64,000 nucleotides of DNA from Streptomyces ortus (GTDB lineage Bacteria; Actinomycetota; Actinomycetes; Streptomycetales; Streptomycetaceae), in NCBI RefSeq assembly GCF_026341275.1, contig NZ_JAIFZO010000002.1, positions 6,168,118 through 6,232,117 on the forward strand. Direction: 5' to 3'. The position numbers and the translations under genes are program-made. Numbering within the stretch: the stretch's first letter is position 1; every line of letters begins with the position of its first letter. Below the pieces are notes generated by a model that saw only the letters and a list, made by a program, of their open reading frames with translations, did not search any database and was not told where the DNA came from. Shown one piece after another: positions 25,016 through 33,842 of this stretch.

Positions 25016-25476
25016 GAGGCGTCTCCCGTACGGCACTCCAGTGAAAGGTTGTCCTTCACTGTGTAGTACGGGCGTACGCGCAGACCGTGTACGCGCTGCT
25101 CGGGAAAGACCATGATCTTCTTCTTGCCGTGGATGTCGTCGAGGTGTCGTCCGGCCCTCAACCGGGACTCGCCGTCGGTGAGATGGATGTCCCACTCCTC
25201 GATCTCGGCGGGGTCCGGCGTCAGCAGGTCGGCGATGGGCAGCTCGCCCTCGAAGCGGTCGCCCTTCACCCGCGCGGGATAGTCGAGCGGGCGGCCGGGG
25301 TGGCCGCGGCGGGTGAGCAGCAGCCGCCAGTCACCCTCGGCGGGACGGCCGTGGATGCGACCGACGAGCCGTACGCGTCCGTCGCGTGGCCACACCTCCG
25401 CCATCTCGGCGTGCGATCGCACCTGCTCGGGCCGGTGTACGTGCTCGTGCCCTGTCGAGGGCTCGGGCCGGTTCAC
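25012..25476 (-). CDS. Beta-rich hypothetical protein of the sulfation/glycosylation operon
   Basis: A 154-residue protein of alternating strands. GTG 25476 overlaps the sulfotransferase TGA (GTGA) and has GGGGA 8 bases upstream; an in-frame GTG at 25500 is less good. The end (RHLDDIHGKKKIMVFPEQR ... RPYYTVKDNLSLEC) recalls the beta-sandwich domain attached to CDP-glycerol/poly(glycerophosphate) transferases of actinobacteria, so it may be an accessory domain for the neighbouring glycosyltransferase. No catalytic motif is visible. The similarity is from memory and not certain. Confidence 0.75.
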   Translation of the reverse strand: MNRPEPSTGHEHVHRPEQVRSHAEMAEVWPRDGRVRLVGRIHGRPAEGDWRLLLTRRGHPGRPLDYPARVKGDRFEGELPIADLLTPDPAEIEEWDIHLTDGESRLRAGRHLDDIHGKKKIMVFPEQRVHGLRVRPYYTVKDNLSLECRTGDAS

Positions 25477-26207
25477 GTGCTGTATCCCCAGGCCGCGCAC
25501 ATGGGCCGCAGCAGCTCCGGGATCTCGTCCTCGGCGGGCAGCGGGCGTCCGCGCTGCACCTGGCCCGTGCGGATCTTGTCCCGCCAGTCGCCGAGGCCCT
25601 TCACGACCTGGGTGTCGTCACGGCGGCCGTAGTCGAGCATCGACGGTTCGAAGGCGACGCCGAGGAACGCGCAGAGTTCGCGCAGCTCCTTCTCGGGGGT
25701 GGCGGTGAGGTCCTCGTAGCGAAGGGTGTGGTGGTGCTCGTCGCCGCCGGTGGCCGCGTTCCGGGCGTTCTCGACGGCCTTCATGTAGCGCAGGGCGTCG
25801 GCGGCGGCCTCGTCGAAGATCCGCTTGCCGGGGTCGCCTTCATGCCAGGACCGGGCGATGGACACCGGGTGGCGGAGCAGGAAGACGAAGCGGGCGTCGG
25901 GCCAGCAGTCCCGGATGCGCCGGTGGACGAAGGCGTTGCCGGGCGTCTTCTCGACCAGGACGTCCTTGCCCGGTCCGACCAGCTCCCGGTGCATGACCCG
26001 GTCCCAGAGCAGGTGCTCCAGGTCGCCGCGCTCCAGATCCAGGGCGCTCATGGCGCGCTGCGAGAGCTTGCTGCCGAAGTCGACCTCGAGGCGGCGGATG
26101 TGCAACTCGTGCGGGGAGTGCAGCCGCGGGTGCGCGTTCAGGAGCATCCGCAGCAGGGTCGAGCCGGAGCGTACGGGGCACATGATGAAGACCGGCCGCC
26201 GCAGCAA
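25473..26207 (-). CDS. PAPS-dependent sulfotransferase (body, after an in-frame amber codon)
   Basis: The sulfotransferase body is intact: RRPVFIMCPVRSGSTLLRML is the 5'-phosphosulfate loop, with FVFLLRHPVSIARSWHEGDP (3'-phosphate binding) and YEDLTATPEKELRELCAFLG further on. The only start in frame downstream of the stop is TTG 26207, with no good ribosome-binding site. The same frame continues upstream past a TAG (26244-26246) into a 46-codon ORF with a convincing family N-terminus, so the native gene was very likely 25473-26384 (about 303 residues) and is interrupted by one nonsense change. The TTG restart keeps the P-loop, so weak activity is possible. It would transfer sulfate from PAPS, made by the operon APS kinase, onto a glycan or lipid. 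Confidence 0.8.
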   Translation of the reverse strand: MLRRPVFIMCPVRSGSTLLRMLLNAHPRLHSPHELHIRRLEVDFGSKLSQRAMSALDLERGDLEHLLWDRVMHRELVGPGKDVLVEKTPGNAFVHRRIRDCWPDARFVFLLRHPVSIARSWHEGDPGKRIFDEAAADALRYMKAVENARNAATGGDEHHHTLRYEDLTATPEKELRELCAFLGVAFEPSMLDYGRRDDTQVVKGLGDWRDKIRTGQVQRGRPLPAEDEIPELLRPMCAAWGYST

Positions 26208-26243
26208 CCGGTCCGTGGCGAGATCTCCGGGGGCCGGACATCG

Positions 26244-26384
26244 CTACACGGGCGTGGGCCGCTTGCCAGGTTTCGCCGCGGCCCCGGCCTTGGTCGGCTG
26301 TTGCGGCGCGGCGGGGGTGGCCCGGCGCACCTGAAGGCCGGTGGTGGCGGAGAGCGCCCGGTTCAGACTGCCCATCAGACTCAT
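26244..26384 (-). pseudogene. N-terminal piece of the interrupted sulfotransferase gene
   Basis: A 46-codon ORF, MSLMGSLNRALSATTGLQVR followed by a Pro/Ala/Lys-rich linker ending KRPTPV and TAG. It is in exactly the same frame as the sulfotransferase body, 12 sense codons upstream of the TTG at 26207. Streptomyces sulfotransferases often begin with a similar N-R-x-L-x-x-T-T-G-x-Q segment and a charged Pro-rich linker. A MITE ends only 12 bases upstream of its ATG, removing the native leader. Confidence 0.7.
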
Positions 26385-26396
26385 GCGTCCCGACGC

Positions 26397-26562
26397 TAAG
26401 GGCTGTCCCGTAACTCCCGGTGGATCAGCGCGCGGCGTCAGATGCGGTGCATCGCAAGGCGCCGGGTCGCCCTCATACCGGGTGTATTCGGGCGATCCGG
26501 CAACGCCGCGAGGTGCCGTAGCTGTCGTCGTGCGCCCGCCGGGAGTTACGGGACAGCCCTTA
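26397..26562. mobile_element. MITE-like palindromic insertion (about 162 bp) with TA duplication
   Basis: Perfect 22-bp terminal inverted repeats (AGGGCTGTCCCGTAACTCCC.. at 26399-26420 and its complement at 26539-26560) are flanked by TA on both sides in the context C-TA-[element]-TA-G, consistent with insertion into CTAG. The interior is also largely self-complementary (arms around 26450-26473 and 26488-26515, with a small hairpin near 26477-26490), and there is no ORF. Such ends are typical of IS5- or IS630-type elements of actinomycetes, so it is probably a non-autonomous derivative. It sits 12 bases from the start of the sulfotransferase gene. Confidence 0.85.
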
Positions 26563-26606
26563 GGTAAGGATTATGAGAAGAGGGACTGAGTGACCTGAGC
26601 GTTGCC

Positions 26607-27434
26607 TTAGCGACGGCCCCCGGGTACCCCCGCGAAGGCCGCCCCGGCGTCCCGCAGCCGCTCGTGCAGGGCCCGGAAGACGGCGGCGGAGCGGGCTCCG
26701 GGCCAGTCGGGGGGCAGCAGCGCGGCGGGCAGCCCCGGATCGGCGTACGGGAGGTGGCGCCAGGAGTCGAGGGCGAGCAGATAGTCGCGGTACGCCTCCT
26801 CCGCGGGGGTGTCGGCCCGGTCCTCCCAGTCGCGCAGCACGCGCGCGTGGCGGTCGAGGAACGCCTCGTGCTGCTTGGCGATCCCGGCGAGGTCCCACCA
26901 GCGCGCGACCGCCTCGGCCGTGGGCGCGTACCCCAGGTGCGCGCCGCGGAACAGGTCCACGTACGTGTCCAGCCGCAGCCGTTCCAGCGTGTGGCGGGTC
27001 TCTTCGTAGAGGCGGGCCGGGGCGATCCACACCCCGGGGGCGGCCGTGCCGAAACCGAGGCCGGCCAGGCGTGAGCGCAGCACGTGGCGTTTCTGGCGCT
27101 CGGACTCGGGCACGGAGAACACGGCGAGGACCCAGGTGCCGTCCTCGGGCGGCGAGGCCACGTAGACCCGGCGGTCGCCGTCGTCGAGGAGCTGCCGTGC
27201 GTCGGGAGAGAGCACGTAACCGGCCGCGCCCGCTTCGGTACGGGCCGGCAGGAGCAGCCCGCGGCGTTTGAGCCGGGACACCGACGAACGTACGGAGGGC
27301 GCGTCCACGCCGGCCGCGGCGAGAAGCCGGATCAGCTCGGCGACGGGTACGGGGCCGGGGGCGAAGCGGCCGTACGCGCCGTAGAAGGTGACGATGAGGG
27401 AGCGGGGGGCGTGCTGCTCGGACACGTTGATCAC
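26607..27434 (-). CDS. PaaX-family transcriptional regulator
   Basis: A 275-residue PaaX-like repressor. N-terminal winged HTH: PRSLIVTFYGAYGRFAPGPV and VPVAELIRLLAAAGVDAPSVRSSVSRLKRRGLL. Central domain WVLAVFSVPESERQKRHVLRSRLAGLGFG and a helical C-terminal PaaX_C domain (AYRDYLLALDSWRHLPYADPGLPAALLPPDWPG region). The family represses phenylacetate or other aromatic catabolism and responds to CoA thioesters, but no such catabolic genes are near. GTG 27434 and GTG 27425 are both possible starts. Separated from the sulfation operon by the MITE. Confidence 0.9.
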   Translation of the reverse strand: MINVSEQHAPRSLIVTFYGAYGRFAPGPVPVAELIRLLAAAGVDAPSVRSSVSRLKRRGLLLPARTEAGAAGYVLSPDARQLLDDGDRRVYVASPPEDGTWVLAVFSVPESERQKRHVLRSRLAGLGFGTAAPGVWIAPARLYEETRHTLERLRLDTYVDLFRGAHLGYAPTAEAVARWWDLAGIAKQHEAFLDRHARVLRDWEDRADTPAEEAYRDYLLALDSWRHLPYADPGLPAALLPPDWPGARSAAVFRALHERLRDAGAAFAGVPGGRR

Positions 27435-27481
27435 TTTAGGCCGTCGTCGACTTCTTGACGACCGTCAACGGTACGCCACAG

Positions 27482-27521
27482 CGGGCGGGCGGGCGGGCGG
27501 GCGGTCGGGCGGTCGGGCGGC
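27482..27521 (+). repeat. GGGC microsatellite, G-quadruplex-prone
   Basis: Five or six perfect GGGC units followed by GGTCGGGC variants lie between the PaaX-like start and the DUF5999 stop. The G-rich strand could form a quadruplex and is likely length-variable. Nothing else is visible in 27435-27526. Confidence 0.6.
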
Positions 27522-27526
27522 GAGGG

Positions 27527-27757
27527 TCAGGCGGCGACGGTCAGCTGTCCGACCGGGACCCGGTGCGGACCGACGGCGCGTCCGTCGGGCAGCAGCGCGC
27601 CGGTGTCGTCGAAGACGATCGCGCCGTCGCACAGCAGGTACCAGCCCTGCTCGGGGTGCGCGGAGACGATGTGCGCGTCGGAGCGGTCGCCGTGACCGGT
27701 CCGGACGGTGCGGCCCGTGCGGCCGGCGGACGGGCACGAAGGCTGGCGAGAACACAT
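27527..27757 (-). CDS. DUF5999 family protein
   Basis: A 76-residue protein with the family layout MC-x-R-Q-P-S-CP, then a short spacer, then SAHPEQGWYLLCDGAIVFDD TG and LLPDG. The cysteines at residues 2, 8 and 38 may bind metal. These small proteins are widespread in Streptomyces with unknown function. ATG 27757 is supported by GGTGGAGG upstream. The G-rich repeat lies just beyond its stop. Confidence 0.88.
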   Translation of the reverse strand: MCSRQPSCPSAGRTGRTVRTGHGDRSDAHIVSAHPEQGWYLLCDGAIVFDDTGALLPDGRAVGPHRVPVGQLTVAA

Positions 27758-28022
27758 GATGGGCCTCCACCTGCGAGGAGTTGGGCGGCGTTTTCGTCGT
27801 CCGTATGGATAGACCATGCGCCCCTCGCGAACTCATCGGAACAGGGGGAGGGCAGTCGTGACAACACGCGGACAACACGCGGACACCGCGCGGACGAGCC
27901 CGGGACGGACGGTGCGGACGCGCCGCCAACTCGCCACCAAAGGGGTGAGGGTCACGCCCGCGGGTCCACCGGGCCGGTACCCCTGGAGGCCCCGTTCCAC
28001 CCCCACTCCGGGAGGTAACTCG

Positions 28023-28517
28023 ATGAGAATCCACCAGGCCGTCGGTTCGGCCACCGTCACGGCGGCGCTGCTGCTGCTCGCCGCGCCGTCCGCGGGCGCG
28101 GTGTCCGGGCCGGACCGCTCCTCCGCTTCGGCCGGACCGGCCGGGCTCTCCGAGACGGTGACCGTCGATCCGACGGGGCGCCTCGCCGCCGACGGCACCG
28201 TCACCCTGTCCGGCACGTACCGCTGCACGGGCGGCACCGGCCGGACCTTCGTCAGCTCCTCCCTGAGCCAGGGGGAGAGCAAGGTGCGCAAGGGCGTGGG
28301 CGGCACGCGGGCGGTGTGCGACGGCGCCGAGCACCGCTGGACGAACACGGCACGGACGGACCCGGGCCGCTTCGCGCCGGGCGCGGCGACGGTCGAGGCG
28401 TCGGTGATGGAGCTGCGCTCCGGCGGCCTGCCGCTCCCGATGTTCCACGCGGCCACCGAACAGGCCGTGACGCTCGCGGCGCCCGAGTCGGCCGGCATGA
28501 CGCCCGTCGTTCGCTGA
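28023..28517 (+). CDS. Secreted DUF6299-type protein
   Basis: A 164-residue secreted protein. Signal peptide MRIHQAVGSATVTAALLLLA with a cleavage site around APSAGA-V (residues 23-28), then a single beta-sandwich-like domain: ETVTVDPTGRLAADGTVTLS, one conserved Cys pair (YRCTGG ... RAVCDGAEHRW) likely disulfide-bonded, and a mostly strand C-terminus. I recognise the DUF6299 pattern; the function is unknown. A GGAGG ribosome-binding site is 7 bases before the ATG. It is monocistronic, flanked by a bidirectional hairpin. Confidence 0.85.
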   Translation: MRIHQAVGSATVTAALLLLAAPSAGAVSGPDRSSASAGPAGLSETVTVDPTGRLAADGTVTLSGTYRCTGGTGRTFVSSSLSQGESKVRKGVGGTRAVCDGAEHRWTNTARTDPGRFAPGAATVEASVMELRSGGLPLPMFHAATEQAVTLAAPESAGMTPVVR

Positions 28518-28618
28518 CCCCGCCGACCTGTGGTGACGGCCGGTTACTGCCGGTGACGTCCGGTGATGCCCGCCGACGTCACGTCGACGGCGTCACGCCC
28601 CGGCCCTCCGCCGAGCGC

Positions 28619-28649
28619 CGTCCGCCGAGCGCACGCGGCTCGGCGGACG
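28619..28649. terminator. Bidirectional hairpin between DUF6299 and the MFS gene
   Basis: A perfect 12-bp stem (28619-28630 with 28638-28649) and 7-base loop between two converging genes. It probably terminates both the secreted-protein transcript and the long NRPS operon. Confidence 0.6.
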
Positions 28650-28700
28650 AGCCGGCGGTCGTTGTCACGGTTCCGGTCGTGGTCAAGGGTCCGGCCGTCG

Positions 28701-30019
28701 TCACGTTCCATCCGTGGGCGTCCCCGTGGGCGTCCCCGTGGGCGCCCCCGTCGGCGCCGGGGCGAAGTCGCGTATCCCGCGCAACGGTGAGCACACCACC
28801 CAGGCGGCGGCCAGGGAGGTGCCGCAGGCCGCGATCCACAGGGTGCCCCTGATCCCGACGGACTCACCGAGCACGCCCCCGAGCAGTGCCCCGAGTGTCA
28901 CCGCGCCGAAGCCGACGAAGCGGACGGTGGCGTTCGCCCTGGCCAGCATCGCCTCGGGACAGACCACTTGGCGGTAACTGACCTGGGCGACGTTGTACAC
29001 GACGACGCCGTAGCCGGTGACGAGCAGACCGGCCAGCGCCGGGGCGAGGGCGAGCAGGGCGCCCCGGCCCGCCAGCGGCACCAGCAGCAGGGCCGGGAAC
29101 GTGGTCAGCGGCACCAGCCAGACCGCCCGCGCCTGGCCGATCCGGCGGACGACGCGGTGCGCCGAGAGCGCGCCGAGCACCCCTCCCAGACCGAGGACGC
29201 TCAGGGTGGCGCCGGCCGCGGAGCCGCCGAGGCCGAGGACGCCGGTCAGGAAGAGGACCTGTACGGCACCGAGCACGCCGGCGAAGAAGTTGGCGGTCGC
29301 GGTGCAGCCGGTGATCGCGAGCAGGGTGCGGTGACGGGCCATGAAACGCAGCCCCGCGCCCACCTCGGCAAGCAGGGGCGGACCCGTGCCGTCCGGAGGG
29401 TTCGCCGGGTCCGGTTCGCGCATACGGCGCAGTAGCAGACTGGACGTCAGATAGCCGAGTGCCGTCGCCAGCACGGGAGCGGCGGGCCCCGCCACCTGGA
29501 CGAGGGAGCCGCCGATGCCGGGCCCGGTGATCTGGGCCAGGGACTGGCTGGACTGCAGACGGGCGTTGCCCTCCAGGAGATGGTCGCGGTCGACCAGGGC
29601 CGGCAGATGGGACTGGTAGGCGACGTCGAAGAGGACGGCGAGGACACCGCACAGCAGGGCGACGGCGATGAGCTGGGCGACGGTGAGCAGGCCGCTCCAC
29701 CAGGCCACCGGGATCGTGCACAGCAGCAGCGCCCGGCCGGTGTTGGCGCGCCGCATCAGGCGGCGCTGCCGGGCCCGGGCCACCCACACCCCCGCGGGCA
29801 GCCCGATCAGCAGATAGCCCATCGTCTCGGCGGCGCTGAGCAGCCCCATCTCCAGCGGGGTCGCCGCCAGGGTGGTGGCGGCCAGCAGCGGCAGCAGGGC
29901 GTTGCCGACGTACGTGCCGAACTGGCTGACGGAGTCGGCCGCCCAGAACAGCCGGAACGCACGGTGGTGCCGCAGGGAGACGGGCGGGGGTGCGGGCGCG
30001 GTGGCGGTGGGCGGCCTGC

Positions 30020-30023
<4 letters not shown>
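28701..30023 (-). CDS. MFS transporter, probable exporter of the NRPS product
   Basis: A 440-residue, 12-helix major facilitator of the enterobactin-exporter-like (MFS_3) group: HRAFRLFWAADSVSQFGTYV at the start, GLPAGVWVARARQRRLMRRA in the TM2-3 loop, VDRDHLLEGNARLQSSQSLA typical of this group, and six further helices. The C-terminus ends in a T-P-T-G repeat coded by four 12-base units (28712-28759). GTG 30023 overlaps the threonine aldolase stop (GTGA), placing it in the biosynthetic operon, so export of the peptide is the natural role. Last gene of the operon. Confidence 0.9.
28712..28759 (+). repeat. Four 12-base tandem repeats in the MFS 3' end
   Basis: The units at 28712, 28724, 28736 and 28748 encode a T-P-T-G-type tail. 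The first two are identical, and the units are in frame, so copy-number change would not break the gene. Confidence 0.7.
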
Positions 30024-31090
<1,067 letters not shown>

Positions 31091-31101
31091 GGCCGGGCTC
31101 C

Positions 31102-32607
31102 TCACGGTTGGCGGATCAGGGTCGACACGGCGTCGGCGAGCGCGCGTTCGGCGGACGCCCAGCGGCTCCTGCGGGCATCGGCGGCGGCGCCGAGCCCGTC
31201 GAGGCGGTCGGCGGCGTCGTCGAGGGCGGCGGTCACGGAGGCCGGGGCGGGCCCGCCTCCCGCGCCCGCCGTCGCGGCGACCGAGTCGGGGTCGAGGGCG
31301 TCGAGCAGTTCGCGGGGGTGGTCGCCCAGGCGCTCGGCGGCGACGGCCTCGAAGGAGCGGCCGGTGGCGAGGGCCACCCTGCTGATGTCGCCGACCGTGT
31401 GGTGGGCCGTGCGGAACGGCACCCCCGCCACGACGAGGCGTTCGGCGAGCGCGGTGGCGGCGGTCTGCCCGTGGGCGGCGCGCCGCCGCATGGTGTCCTG
31501 GTCGGGCTCCGCGCCCTCGATCATCAGCCGCAGCAGGACCACGGCGTCGGTGGTGGCCTCCAGGGCGGACCACACATGGCCGACGGCCTCGGTGCCCACC
31601 GCGATGGCGTTGGTGTAGCGCGCGGTCGACATGGCCGCGGTGGCCGCGGTGAACGCGCCGAGTGCGCCCGCCGCCTTGCCCTGGATGTTCTCCAGCAGGA
31701 ACGGGTTGCGCTTCTGCGGCATCATCGAGCTGCTGCCGACCAGGCTGTCGGGCAGGACGAGCAGCGGGTTCTCGGCACTGGTCCAGGACTGGAGGTCGTG
31801 CGCGGTCCGGGTCAGGAGCACGCCGAGGACGGTGCAGGCGGCGAGCAGCCGCAGCACCACGTCCCGGGAGGCCACGGCGTGCAGGGAGTTGGCGAGGGGC
31901 GCGTCGAAGCCCAGCAGCGCGGTGGTGCGGGCCGCGTCGACGGGCAGGGTGGTGCCCCCGACGGCCCCGGCGCCGAGGGGGTTCTCGCCGAGTTCGCGGC
32001 CCGCGTGGTCGAGCTGGTCCAGATCCCGTACGAGGGCCGCGGCGACCCCGGCGAGATAGTGGCCGTAGGTGATGGGGACGGCGGGCTGGTGGTGGGTGTA
32101 CGCGGGCATGACGGTGGTGTGCCAGCGGCGCCCCCGGTCGACGAGGGCCCGGCCGAGGGCGTCCGTCTCGGTGAGCAGCCGGTCGTACGGGCGTCGCAAC
32201 TGGAGCCTGAGCACGGTGGCGTTGAGGTCGTTGCGGGAACGGCCGCTGTGCAGGACGCCGCCGGTCTCCTCGCCGAGGGTGTCCACTAGGTGGCCCTCGT
32301 AGGCGAGGTAGCGGCCCCGCGGGGCGGGAAGGTTCCGCAGCGGGCCGAAGTCCGTGGCGCGCAGGTCCTCGATTCCGGCGAGCAGTCGGGCGGCGGTCCC
32401 GCGCTCGATGACGCCCTGTTCGGTGAGCATGACGACATGGGCGCGGTCCACCTCGCTGGTGGGGCCCAGTTCGGCGGCCACCGGGTCCGGGGGGACCCGC
32501 AGATGCCTCTCGAAGAGGATGTCCGCGGCGGCCGGGTGCACGGCGGAGGTCAGACGTCCGGTGGCGCCGGCGGTGGACGGGGCGGGCGCGTCGGTGATGG
32601 CGGTCAT
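31102..32607 (-). CDS. Argininosuccinate lyase-like enzyme (fumarase superfamily)
   Basis: 501 residues with all lyase signatures: SGRSRNDLNATVLRLQL (about 120-135), TYTHHQPAVPITYGHYL-like substrate histidine segment, SLHAVASRDVVL and the GSSSMMPQKRNPF signature loop. In primary metabolism it releases fumarate from argininosuccinate. Here, beside a GHMP kinase and a cysteine-synthase-like enzyme, it more likely releases fumarate from an aspartate adduct, leaving a beta-amino group, as proposed for 2,3-diaminobutyrate formation in uridyl peptide antibiotic pathways. ATG overlaps the ATP-grasp stop. Confidence 0.92.
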   Translation of the reverse strand: MTAITDAPAPSTAGATGRLTSAVHPAAADILFERHLRVPPDPVAAELGPTSEVDRAHVVMLTEQGVIERGTAARLLAGIEDLRATDFGPLRNLPAPRGRYLAYEGHLVDTLGEETGGVLHSGRSRNDLNATVLRLQLRRPYDRLLTETDALGRALVDRGRRWHTTVMPAYTHHQPAVPITYGHYLAGVAAALVRDLDQLDHAGRELGENPLGAGAVGGTTLPVDAARTTALLGFDAPLANSLHAVASRDVVLRLLAACTVLGVLLTRTAHDLQSWTSAENPLLVLPDSLVGSSSMMPQKRNPFLLENIQGKAAGALGAFTAATAAMSTARYTNAIAVGTEAVGHVWSALEATTDAVVLLRLMIEGAEPDQDTMRRRAAHGQTAATALAERLVVAGVPFRTAHHTVGDISRVALATGRSFEAVAAERLGDHPRELLDALDPDSVAATAGAGGGPAPASVTAALDDAADRLDGLGAAADARRSRWASAERALADAVSTLIRQP

Positions 32608-33842
32608 ACGGGGCTCTCCTCGGCGCGTCGCGGTCGTAGGGAGGTGCGCAGCCCGGCCAGCGCGTCCTCCGCCGCCCGGGCGGCGGAGGACGCGCTGGGA
32701 GCGGTGGCGGCGGTGTGGCCGACGCGGTCGCGGTGGTCGTGCCGCGGCAGCAGCGGGACGCCGCGGCTTCCCGTGAGGACCGTGGCGGTGACGTACCGCG
32801 GCGGGCCGGCGGGGGCCGGCGGGGGATCGTCGAGCACCGAGGGCTCGTCGATCACGAGGAAGCGCAGTGCGGCGTGGTGCGCGCTGCGCGGCTGCAGGTC
32901 GGGACGGTGGCCGAGGGCCGCCCCGACCTGGGCGCCGACCAGGTCGATCCCCAGGGCGGAACGGATCAGCTCGGGAATCATGCCGCCGGCCAGCCGTGGG
33001 TTGACCTCGATGAGTACGGGTCCCCGGGAGGACAGCCGCAGTTCGACGTGGGCCGCGCCGTGGCCGAGGCCGAGCGCCTGCACCGCGGCCACGGCCGTGT
33101 CCGCGAGGACCTGTGCCGTGCCGGCGGACACGGGTGCGGGGACGTCGTGCCCCGTCTCGACGAAGTGCGGGGCGGCGCCGAGGTGTTTGCGCACGACGGC
33201 GACGGGAGTGCGGCCGAACACCTCGACGGAGAACTCGGGCCCGTCCACGTACTCCTCGACGAGGAGGCCGGGGGCGGTCGGGATGCCGCGCTCGTTGTGC
33301 GTACGGGCCAGCAGGCGGGCCGCGTGCTCGGTGGCCTGCGCAAGGTCGTGGCACAGGCGGACGCCGGTGCTGCCGGAGCCGTCGGCTGGTTTCAGGACCA
33401 CGGGCGGTCCGGCGCGTTCCACGGCGTCGAGGACGGCGTCGGCGTCGGTCACCAGGGTGTGGGCGGCCACGGGTACGCCGCCCGCGGCGAGCGCCGCACG
33501 CTGGTGGCCCTTGTGCCGGCACCGGGTCACGGCCCCCGGGTCGGGTCCCGGCAGGCCGAGCGCGTGCGCCGCCTCGGCGGCGACGGGGACGAAATAGTCG
33601 GAACTCGTGGTCACCCCGGCCGGCGGACCGGCGCCGAGCGCGGCGATCGCGTCCAGGACGGCCCCGGCGCTCGACGTGTCGGCCTCGACCACGGTGAGGT
33701 CCTCGGCCCGGGCGTACCCGTAGCGGCCGGGGTCCTCGGCCAGCAGCACCGGCCGGACCCCGAGGTCCCGGGCGCGCCGGGCGAACAGCGGTCCGGTGCC
33801 GGAGGTGTTGGACTCGACGAGGACCAGAAAGGGCTCGGTCAT
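32604..33842 (-). CDS. ATP-grasp carboxylate-amine ligase
   Basis: A 412-residue ATP-grasp enzyme: PFLVLVESNTSGTG at the N-terminal Rossmann-like lobe, VVLKPADGSGSTGV (ATP lid, about 144-157), LLVEEYVDGPEFSVEVFG, and LIEVNPRLAGGMIPEL (metal ligands, about 268-283). It activates a carboxylate as acyl phosphate and couples it to an amine. Possible jobs are joining aspartate or another donor to a precursor, or capping a diamino acid before NRPS loading; the sequence does not decide. ATG 33842 overlaps the PLP enzyme stop (TGATG). Confidence 0.88.
   Translation of the reverse strand: MTEPFLVLVESNTSGTGPLFARRARDLGVRPVLLAEDPGRYGYARAEDLTVVEADTSSAGAVLDAIAALGAGPPAGVTTSSDYFVPVAAEAAHALGLPGPDPGAVTRCRHKGHQRAALAAGGVPVAAHTLVTDADAVLDAVERAGPPVVLKPADGSGSTGVRLCHDLAQATEHAARLLARTHNERGIPTAPGLLVEEYVDGPEFSVEVFGRTPVAVVRKHLGAAPHFVETGHDVPAPVSAGTAQVLADTAVAAVQALGLGHGAAHVELRLSSRGPVLIEVNPRLAGGMIPELIRSALGIDLVGAQVGAALGHRPDLQPRSAHHAALRFLVIDEPSVLDDPPPAPAGPPRYVTATVLTGSRGVPLLPRHDHRDRVGHTAATAPSASSAARAAEDALAGLRTSLRPRRAEESPV

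Noticed and set aside
26550..26580. Iron-box-like sequence TTAGGTAAGG
   Set aside because: It is formed by the MITE end and its flank, and only half matches a DmdR-type palindrome. No iron genes are adjacent.
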